Below are positions 7,440 to 13,884 of a stretch of 64,000 bases of DNA, piece by piece. The translations under genes were made by a program, and so were the position numbers. Source of the DNA: Bradyrhizobium sp. AZCC 2262 (GTDB taxonomy: Bacteria; Pseudomonadota; Alphaproteobacteria; Rhizobiales; Xanthobacteraceae); contig NZ_JAZHRT010000001.1 in assembly GCF_036924535.1 (NCBI RefSeq), forward strand, positions 4,526,001-4,590,000. Reading direction: 5' to 3'. Below the pieces are notes generated by a model. It saw only the letters and a list, made by a program, of their open reading frames with translations. It ran no database searches and had not been told where the DNA came from. Each line of letters starts with the position of its first letter. Within the stretch, counting starts at the first letter, position 1.

Positions 7440-10313
7440 ATGTCCTTGATCGAAGAGATCGACTTCGGCACGCCCCGCTCGAAATCCGAGGCGATGGTGA
7501 CGCTCACCATCGACGGCAACAGCGTCACGGTGCCCGAGGGCACCTCCATCATGCGCGCGGCCATGGAAGCCGGCACGCAAATCCCGAAACTTTGCGCGAC
7601 CGACATGGTCGATGCCTTCGGCTCCTGCCGGCTCTGCCTGATCGAGATCGAGGGCCGCGCCGGTACGCCGGCCTCCTGCACCACGCCCGCCATGAACGGG
7701 CTTGTCGTGCACACCCAGACCGAGCGTCTGAAGAAGCTGCGCAAGGGCGTGATGGAATTGTACATCTCCGACCATCCGCTGGACTGCCTGACCTGCGCCG
7801 CCAACGGCGATTGCGAATTGCAGGATATGGCCGGCGCGGTCGGCCTGCGCGACGTGCGCTACGGCTATGAGGGCGAGAACCACGTGTTCGCCAAGGCGGA
7901 CGGCTGCACCAACGACAACTGGATGTCAAAGGACGAGTCCAACCCGTACTTCACCTACGATCCCTCGAAATGCATCGTCTGCTCGCGCTGCGTCCGCGCC
8001 TGCGAAGAGGTGCAAGGCACCTTCGCGCTGACGATCTCGGGTCGCGGCTTTGACAGCCGCGTCTCGCCGGGCATGAGCGAAAGCTTCCTCGGTTCCGAAT
8101 GCGTGTCCTGCGGCGCCTGCGTGCAGGCCTGCCCGACCGCGACGCTGACGGAAAAATCCGTCATCGAGATCGGCCAGCCCGAGCATTCGGTGGTCACCAC
8201 CTGCGCCTATTGCGGCGTCGGCTGCACCTTCAAAGCTGAAATGCGCGGCGAGGAAGTCGTGCGCATGGTTCCCTACAAGGACGGCAAGGCCAATCGCGGC
8301 CACTCCTGCGTCAAGGGCCGCTTCGCGTGGGGCTACACCACCCACAAGGAGCGCATCCTCAAGCCGATGATCCGCGAGAGCATCGATGATCCCTGGCAGG
8401 AGGTGTCGTGGGACGAAGCGTTCGGCTTCGCCGCTGCCAAGTTCAAAGGCATCCAACAGAAGTATGGCCGAGATGCCGTCGGCGGCATCACGTCCTCCCG
8501 TTGCACCAATGAGGAAACCTATCTGGTGCAAAAACTGATCCGCGGCGGTTTTGGCAACAACAACGTCGATACCTGCGCCCGCGTCTGCCATTCGCCGACC
8601 GGCTACGGCCTGTCGACGACGTTCGGCACCTCGGCCGGCACCCAGGATTTCGACTCGGTCGAACACACCGACGTCGTCATGGTCATCGGCGCTAATCCGG
8701 CCTCCGCGCATCCCGTGTTCGCCTCGCGGCTGAAGAAGCGGCTGCGCCAGGGCGCCAAGCTGATCGTGCTCGATCCGCGGCGAACCGAAATGGTGGAAGG
8801 GCCGCATATGAAGGCGCTGCATCTGCCGCTGATGCCCGGCACCAACGTCGCCGTGCTCACCGCGCTGGCCCATGTCATCGTCACCGAAGGCCTCGTCGAT
8901 GAAGCCTTCGTGCGCGAGCGCTGCGACTGGAGCGAGTTCGAGGAATGGGCGGCCTTCGTCGCCCAGAAGAACAACAGCCCGGAAGCCACCGCGCTCATGA
9001 CCGGTGTCAACCCGAAGGATTTGCGCGAAGCGGCACGGCAATTCGCGACCGGCGGCAATAGCGCGATCTATTACGGACTCGGCGTCACCGAGCACAGCCA
9101 GGGCTCGACCACGGTGATCGCGATCGCCAACCTCGCGATGGCGACCGGAAATATCGGCCGTCCCGGCGTCGGCGTGAATCCGCTGCGCGGCCAAAATAAC
9201 GTCCAGGGCTCCTGCGACATGGGCTCGTTCCCGCATGAGCTGCCCGGCTATCGCCATATCTCGGGCGACGCCGTGCGCGACCAGTTCGAGGCGATGTGGA
9301 ACGTCAAGCTCAATCCCGAGCCGGGCCTGCGCATTCCCAACATGTTCGACGCCGCGATCGAAGGCACCTTCATGGGCATCTATGTGCAGGGCGAGGATAT
9401 CCTGCAGTCCGACCCCAACACCAAGCATGTGGTGGCGGCGCTGTCGTCGATGGAATGCGTCATCGTGCATGACCTCTTCCTCAACGAGACCGCCAACTAC
9501 GCCCATGTGTTCCTGCCGGGATCGACCTTCCTGGAGAAGGACGGCACCTTCACCAACGCCGAACGCCGCATCCAGCGCGTCCGCAGGGTGATGACGCCGC
9601 TCAATGGCATGGCCGACTGGGAAGTCACCATCGCCCTCGCCAGGGCGATGGGCTACGAGATGCACTATGATCATCCCTCGCAGATCATGGACGAGATCGC
9701 GGCGCTGACGCCGACCTTTGCCGGCGTCTCCTACGCCAAGCTGGAAGAACTCGGCTCGGTGCAGTGGCCCTGCAACGAGAAGGCGCCGGAAGGCACGCCA
9801 GTCATGCATATCGGCGGCTTCGTCCGCGGCAAGGGCAAGTTCGTCATCACCGAATACATCCCGACCGACGAGCGCACCGGGCCACGCTATCCGCTGCTGC
9901 TGACCACCGGCCGCATCCTCAGCCAGTACAATGTCGGCGCGCAAACTCGCCGCACCGAAAACGTCGTCTGGCATGCCGAGGACCGGCTCGAGATCCACCC
10001 ACACGACGCCGAGCAGCGCGGCGTGCGCGATGGCGATTGGGTGCGGCTCAAGAGCCGCGCCGGCGAGACCACGCTGCGCGCGGAGATCACCGACCGCGTT
10101 GCGCCGGGTGTCGTCTACACCACGTTCCACCATCCGGACACGCAGGCCAACGTCATCACCACGGACTTTTCCGACTGGGCCACCAATTGCCCGGAATACA
10201 AGGTCACGGCGGTGGAGATTTCGCCGTCCAACGGTCCGTCCGAATGGCAAAAAGCTTATGACGAGCAGGCCCGCCACTCGCGCCGGATCGCACCGGCTGA
10301 GGCTGCGGAGTAA
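7440..10313 (+). CDS. fdsA: Formate dehydrogenase alpha subunit FdsA (Mo, bis-MGD)
   Basis: A 957-residue catalytic subunit that oxidises formate to CO2 in the cytosol. From N to C: a [2Fe-2S] ferredoxin domain (FGSCRLCLIE...ASC), a NuoG-type His/Cys cluster (HPLDCLTCAANGDCELQD), two [4Fe-4S] motifs (CIVCSRCVRAC and CVSCGACVQAC), the bis-MGD-proximal [4Fe-4S] site (CAYCGVGC...), then the molybdopterin domains. The Mo ligand is Cys383 (ARVCHSP) where selenium-type enzymes have selenocysteine, followed by His384. AGGAG lies just upstream of the ATG at 7440; the longer in-frame start at 7392 lies inside fdsB and is not used. Confidence 0.96.
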   Translation: MSLIEEIDFGTPRSKSEAMVTLTIDGNSVTVPEGTSIMRAAMEAGTQIPKLCATDMVDAFGSCRLCLIEIEGRAGTPASCTTPAMNGLVVHTQTERLKKLRKGVMELYISDHPLDCLTCAANGDCELQDMAGAVGLRDVRYGYEGENHVFAKADGCTNDNWMSKDESNPYFTYDPSKCIVCSRCVRACEEVQGTFALTISGRGFDSRVSPGMSESFLGSECVSCGACVQACPTATLTEKSVIEIGQPEHSVVTTCAYCGVGCTFKAEMRGEEVVRMVPYKDGKANRGHSCVKGRFAWGYTTHKERILKPMIRESIDDPWQEVSWDEAFGFAAAKFKGIQQKYGRDAVGGITSSRCTNEETYLVQKLIRGGFGNNNVDTCARVCHSPTGYGLSTTFGTSAGTQDFDSVEHTDVVMVIGANPASAHPVFASRLKKRLRQGAKLIVLDPRRTEMVEGPHMKALHLPLMPGTNVAVLTALAHVIVTEGLVDEAFVRERCDWSEFEEWAAFVAQKNNSPEATALMTGVNPKDLREAARQFATGGNSAIYYGLGVTEHSQGSTTVIAIANLAMATGNIGRPGVGVNPLRGQNNVQGSCDMGSFPHELPGYRHISGDAVRDQFEAMWNVKLNPEPGLRIPNMFDAAIEGTFMGIYVQGEDILQSDPNTKHVVAALSSMECVIVHDLFLNETANYAHVFLPGSTFLEKDGTFTNAERRIQRVRRVMTPLNGMADWEVTIALARAMGYEMHYDHPSQIMDEIAALTPTFAGVSYAKLEELGSVQWPCNEKAPEGTPVMHIGGFVRGKGKFVITEYIPTDERTGPRYPLLLTTGRILSQYNVGAQTRRTENVVWHAEDRLEIHPHDAEQRGVRDGDWVRLKSRAGETTLRAEITDRVAPGVVYTTFHHPDTQANVITTDFSDWATNCPEYKVTAVEISPSNGPSEWQKAYDEQARHSRRIAPAEAAE

Positions 10314-10317
10314 CGCA

Positions 10318-11148
10318 ATGCCCGGCCCGGTCCATACCGCCCATCGGCAGATCTGGCGCGATGGCAGCCTCAGCGAAGGCACGCGCCTGATCCCGGAGGA
10401 GACTGCGTTGGCGCTGACCTATAATGGCGGCACCTACGCCGTCATGATGGGCTCGCCGCAGAATTTGCTGGATTTCGCCATCGGGTTCAGCCTCAGCGAA
10501 GGCATCGTGCAGTCGTCCGACGAGATTGATTCACTCGACATCGTCGAACTGGATGACGGAATCGAGTTGCGGATGTGGCTGGCGTCCTCAAAGGCGGAGC
10601 TGCTGAGCGAGCGGCGGCGGTATATCGCCGGTCCAACCGGTTGCGGCATTTGCGGTATCGACTCGATCGCCGAGGCGGTTCGCCCTGCCGCCGTGGTCGC
10701 CAAGGGGCGAACCTTCTCGCCACGCGAGATCATGGCGGCGATGGCGAGCGTTGCCCCGCTGCAGACGATCAATATCGAGACCCGCGCGGTGCACGCCGCG
10801 GCGTTCTGGATGCCGACGCGCGGCATCGTCGCGTTACGCGAGGACGTCGGCCGCCACAATGCGCTCGACAAGCTCGCTGGTGCGCTGGCGCAAGCGAAAA
10901 TTTCCACCGCCGACGGCATGGTGCTTTTGACCAGCCGCGTCTCGGTCGAGATGGTGCAAAAGACTGCCGCGATGGGCGCCCCATTGATGGTCGCGGTGTC
11001 AGCGCCAACAGCGTTGGCCGTCCGGATGGCGGATGCCGCCGGCATCACCCTCGTCGCCATCGCACGTACGGACGGCTTCGAAGTCTTTACTCATCCGGAA
11101 AGAATTAAGGCCGCTATCGAGGCCAAGGAAGCCGCTCATGTCGCCTGA
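10318..11148 (+). CDS. fdhD: Formate dehydrogenase sulfurtransferase FdhD (FdsC)
   Basis: A 276-residue FdhD-family protein that transfers sulfur to the Mo-bis-MGD cofactor to activate formate dehydrogenase. The expected reactive pair is present as C109 and C112 in GPTGCGICG. Further family motifs are the early EETALALTYNG segment, LREDVGRHNALDKL, and TSRVSVEMVQK. The start at 10318 lies 4 nt after the fdsA stop, and its 3' end overlaps the fdsD start by 11 nt, so it is an integral member of the operon. In Cupriavidus this operon position is called fdsC. Confidence 0.94.
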   Translation: MPGPVHTAHRQIWRDGSLSEGTRLIPEETALALTYNGGTYAVMMGSPQNLLDFAIGFSLSEGIVQSSDEIDSLDIVELDDGIELRMWLASSKAELLSERRRYIAGPTGCGICGIDSIAEAVRPAAVVAKGRTFSPREIMAAMASVAPLQTINIETRAVHAAAFWMPTRGIVALREDVGRHNALDKLAGALAQAKISTADGMVLLTSRVSVEMVQKTAAMGAPLMVAVSAPTALAVRMADAAGITLVAIARTDGFEVFTHPERIKAAIEAKEAAHVA

Positions 11149-11362
11149 TCGCTTGATCTATATGGCCAATCAAATTGGCGCGTTCTTTAGGAGCCAGGGC
11201 CACGACAAGGCGGTGCCGGGCATTGCCGAACACATCCAGAAGTTCTGGGACCCGCGGATGCGCAAGGCGATCTTTGCTCACCTGGACGCCGGTGGCGCAG
11301 GTCTGGATCCCAATGTCCACGATGCGCTCGTGTCGCTGAAGAAAGTTCAAGCACCTGGCTGA
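11138..11362 (+). CDS. fdsD: Formate dehydrogenase delta subunit FdsD
   Basis: A 74-residue protein with the FdsD signature: an N-terminal RLIYMANQIGAFFRSQG helix, a central IQKFWDPRMRKAI segment, and a short Ala/Gly-rich C-terminus. FdsD is a small subunit of Mo-containing NAD-dependent formate dehydrogenases, thought to help assembly or cofactor insertion. It overlaps the 3' end of fdhD and closes the operon, with a strong hairpin 20 bp downstream. Confidence 0.93.
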   Translation: MSPDRLIYMANQIGAFFRSQGHDKAVPGIAEHIQKFWDPRMRKAIFAHLDAGGAGLDPNVHDALVSLKKVQAPG

Positions 11363-11381
11363 TCCCGAATTCACCGCAAGG

Positions 11382-11411
11382 TTCTGCCGGTCGCGCGAGC
11401 AACCGGCAGAA
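11382..11411. terminator. Bidirectional terminator between fds operon and DUF4394 gene
   Basis: A perfect 10-bp stem (TTCTGCCGGT paired with ACCGGCAGAA) with a 10-nt loop lies between two convergent genes, 20 bp after fdsD and 30 bp after the stop of the opposite gene. No long T-run follows, but the position and strength support a terminator for both directions. Confidence 0.6.
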
Positions 11412-11440
11412 TTCGGCCGTCCGGAGACTGCAGCGGTCGG

Positions 11441-12217
11441 CTACATTCCCATGATGGCAATATCCTTCACCGTGCCGCTCATGCCGGTGATCTGTGCGGC
11501 CTCGGTCGCCTTTCCGGTAGCGAGGTCGACGCTGTAGAGCGTGCCGTCCGCCATCAGCCAGGCCTCGTTCTTGCCGGCGCCGTCGGACCAGATGTCGAAC
11601 GCGACGCTGTCCGCCTTGATCCCGAGCTTGCCGATCGCGCCGAGCACGCCGTCATTCGGCGGCGCCTGCTTGATCAGTCCGCCGATGGTCGCATCGATGT
11701 TGAACAGGGCCGTCTCCTTCGCGCCCTTCACCGAATTGGTATAGGCGCCGGCGACGATGTTCGGCTTCTCGCCCTTGTGCATGTCGCCGTCGGCAAACTT
11801 GTGGTCGCCGTCCTTGGTCACCTTGCCGTCATCGACATTGGCCCGCAGGTTCATCCCGTCGGCGCCCATCACGCGCAGGCGGTCCGCCACCGGATTGAAA
11901 TCGACCGTCGCGGCCACGCCCCTGGCAAGCATGGTGTCGAGCTTCGACTTCATCGTGGCCTTGCCGTCCGTTGCGATGGTCACAATGGTGCCATCGTCGA
12001 CCAGTCCATAGAGCATGCCGTCGGCCGGACGTACGTCGATGCCGACCAGCGCGCCGGAAATGCCGGTGACCTTGACGGACCCGGTCGCCTTCTTCTGCGC
12101 GGTATCGACCATCGCAATGGTGTCGCCGCCGATCAGGGCTGCGACCTGCGCGGCGTTGGCGGCTGCGGATGACAGCAATAATGCCGCCGAGGTGGCGAAA
12201 ATCGAACGATAATTCAT
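11441..12217 (-). CDS. Secreted DUF4394-domain protein
   Basis: A 258-residue exported protein. The ATG at 12217 gives a clean Sec signal peptide (MNYRSIFATSAALLLSSAAANA) and is preceded by GGGAGC. The body is made of repeated beta-rich units resembling DUF4394: ALIGGDTIAMVD, GIDVRPADGMLYGL, VDFNPVADRLRVMG and ADSVAFDIWSDG. Such domains are thought to fold as beta-propeller-like structures; no activity is known. It is divergent from an ECF sigma gene with a shared palindromic region, so it is a likely target of that sigma factor, acting in the periplasm or outside the cell. Confidence 0.8.
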   Translation of the reverse strand: MNYRSIFATSAALLLSSAAANAAQVAALIGGDTIAMVDTAQKKATGSVKVTGISGALVGIDVRPADGMLYGLVDDGTIVTIATDGKATMKSKLDTMLARGVAATVDFNPVADRLRVMGADGMNLRANVDDGKVTKDGDHKFADGDMHKGEKPNIVAGAYTNSVKGAKETALFNIDATIGGLIKQAPPNDGVLGAIGKLGIKADSVAFDIWSDGAGKNEAWLMADGTLYSVDLATGKATEAAQITGMSGTVKDIAIMGM

Positions 12218-12286
12218 CGGTGAGCTCCCTGTGTTGCCATGATCCTCTCGGGACCAACACAGCGGGTACCGGCGGCGCGGCGAAAT

Positions 12287-12325
12287 GGATGCAGCACCTG
12301 AAAATAATTTTCGGACCATGCATCC
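12287..12325. promoter_or_regulatory. Two-arm palindrome in the ECF sigma divergent promoter
   Basis: A 39-bp quasi-palindrome with outer arms GGATGCA/TGCATCC and inner arms GAAAAT/ATTTTC around a single central base; the 6-bp spacers between arms are not symmetric. It sits between the DUF4394 gene (start 12217) and the sigma gene (start 12370). It could be a dimeric-regulator operator or two mirror-image promoter elements used by the sigma factor on both genes. Confidence 0.45.
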
Positions 12326-12369
12326 AAATGCCGCATCTCAAGGTAGAACACCTATGCAAAGGCATAGAC

Positions 12370-12948
12370 ATGACCGGAAATGGCACCATCACCGCCAGCC
12401 TGCAGGCTCCCGCCCCGCCAGATGGGGAACGCGAGGCGCAGCTTGCCGCGGCCCTGGCGCGTTGCGCGGCCGGCGACCGCAGCGCGTTGCGCGTGATCTA
12501 CGACAGCGAGGCGCCGCGCATGGTCGGCATCGCCCGCCGCATCCTGTTTCGGCAGGACCTTGCGGAAGAGGCGGTACACGACGCCTTTATCCGGATCTGG
12601 CATGGCGCGGCCGGCTTCGATCCGCGCCGCGGCAGCGCACGGGGCTGGCTCTATGCGGTGGTGCGCAACCGCGCGCTGAGCATTCATCGCGATGAGCACC
12701 GCTATGAAACATCGGATGAAAGCGCCCAGGATGTCGACTGCGAGGCCACTCTGTCGCGGATGCCGGAGACCAGCGCACTACGCCGGTGTCTCGAGCAGAT
12801 CGACCGCCCGCGCCGCGACGTGGTGGTGCTGGCCTATGTGCATGGCATGAGCCACGGCGAACTGGCGGGAAGGCTCAAGGTTCCACTCGGCACGGTCAAG
12901 AGCTGGGTGCGGCGCAGCCTGTTTGCGTTGCAGGAGTGCATGGGATGA
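12370..12948 (+). CDS. ECF-family RNA polymerase sigma factor
   Basis: A 192-residue group IV sigma factor. Region 2 is visible as the segment from LRVIYDSEAPRMVGIARRIL to AEEAVHDAFIRIWHGAAGFD, and region 4 as DVVVLAYVHGMSHGELAGRL followed by VPLGTVKSWVRRSL. It would direct polymerase to an envelope or stress regulon when released from its anti-sigma factor. The start at 12370 is the last ATG before the conserved body. Its stop overlaps the next gene as ATGA, the usual coupling of sigma to anti-sigma. The divergent DUF4394 gene and the shared palindrome suggest autoregulation. Confidence 0.92.
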   Translation: MTGNGTITASLQAPAPPDGEREAQLAAALARCAAGDRSALRVIYDSEAPRMVGIARRILFRQDLAEEAVHDAFIRIWHGAAGFDPRRGSARGWLYAVVRNRALSIHRDEHRYETSDESAQDVDCEATLSRMPETSALRRCLEQIDRPRRDVVVLAYVHGMSHGELAGRLKVPLGTVKSWVRRSLFALQECMG

Positions 12949-13697
12949 ACCCGCACGACGCCGATAACGCCATGGCCGGCGATTACGTGATGGGCCTCCT
13001 CGATGGGGCGGAACAAGCCGCCGCTGAACAGCGCATCGCAACCGACCACTCATTTGCTCAGGCCGTCAGCGCGTGGCGGACACGGCTTGCTGACCTCGAT
13101 CTCACGGCCGAGGAAACCCCACCGAGCCCGGCGCTTTGGCAGCGCATCGCGGATGCGACCAAGATCGCGCCGATTGACGCCCTGCCCTCTGCACGCGCCG
13201 CGCTGCGTGGCACCACGCTGTGGGACAACATCCGGTTCTGGCGCGGCCTCGGTATCGGCGGCGCCTTCGCTGCAGCGCTTTTTGCAACGATCATGATCGG
13301 TGCGCTGGCGACGTCGCGCCAGCTTCGTCACGACATGCTCGCACTCGCGCAGCGCAAGCCGGTTTACGTCGCCGTGCTGGTGAACGACACCACCAAAGAG
13401 GCCGGGGCCATCGTCAACGCGTTTTCGAACGGCCGGGTCGAGCTGATACCGTTGCGGCCGATCGAGGTTCCCGCCGGCCGCACGCTGCAGGTTTGGACCT
13501 TGTGGGATCGCGCGGTCGGCCCGAAATCGATCGGCGTCACCGGTCAGTCGCGCACGCTGCAGCTCGACCTGGAGGCGCTGCCGGAAACCGTGCAGGATCA
13601 ACTGTTCGAGATCACGCTGGAGCCGGAAGGCGGCTCACCCATCGGACGGCCGACCGGCCCAATCCTGTTCAAGGGCAATGCGGCACGGGCGTTGTAG
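12945..13697 (+). CDS. Anti-sigma factor (RskA-like, one transmembrane segment)
   Basis: A 250-residue protein translationally coupled to the ECF sigma gene. The N-terminal 70 residues form an anti-sigma-like helical domain (AGDYVMGLLDGAEQAAAEQR). A single membrane segment follows near residue 105-125 (GIGGAFAAALFATIMIGALA), and the C-terminal part is a periplasmic domain of the RskA type (VLVNDTTKEAGAIV, AGRTLQVWTLWD, SIGVTGQSRTLQLD). This layout keeps the sigma factor inactive at the inner membrane until a periplasmic signal is sensed. No zinc-binding HxxxCxxC motif is present, so it is not a ZAS-type anti-sigma. Confidence 0.88.
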   Translation: MNPHDADNAMAGDYVMGLLDGAEQAAAEQRIATDHSFAQAVSAWRTRLADLDLTAEETPPSPALWQRIADATKIAPIDALPSARAALRGTTLWDNIRFWRGLGIGGAFAAALFATIMIGALATSRQLRHDMLALAQRKPVYVAVLVNDTTKEAGAIVNAFSNGRVELIPLRPIEVPAGRTLQVWTLWDRAVGPKSIGVTGQSRTLQLDLEALPETVQDQLFEITLEPEGGSPIGRPTGPILFKGNAARAL

Positions 13698-13740
13698 TCG
13701 ACCTGAAGCCTGATGAAGCAAGCGTGAATCGATGTGATCC

Positions 13741-13842
13741 GTCACCCTGAGGTGGCCGTGCGCAGCGCGGCCCTCGAAGGGGCGACGGCCACGGGCCGCT
13801 CATCCTTCGAGGCTCGCTTCGCTCGCACCTCACAGGATGACG
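13741..13842. repeat. Intergenic palindromic repeat (CATCCT-GAGGTG type)
   Basis: Two related units in opposite orientation make a long imperfect palindrome. The left unit has a CCTGAGGTG block then CCTCGAAGG; the reverse complement of the right unit has GTCATCCTGTGAGGTG then CCTCGAAGGATG. A small GC-rich hairpin sits inside each arm. It lies between the convergent anti-sigma and glnE genes. The form resembles REP-like elements scattered in Bradyrhizobium genomes and may act as a transcription end. Confidence 0.65.
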
Positions 13843-13884
13843 GAGATGGTGCGCGCGCATGCATCGATCTGAAATCATCGCGGG

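Noticed and set aside
5765..7804. A 679-codon minus-strand frame opposite fdsB and fdsG
   Set aside because: Shadow of two well-supported genes, with no family features.
7926..10382. An 818-codon minus-strand frame opposite fdsA
   Set aside because: FdsA has all expected Fe-S and Mo motifs; the opposite frame is His/Asp/Arg-rich shadow sequence typical of G+C-rich coding DNA.
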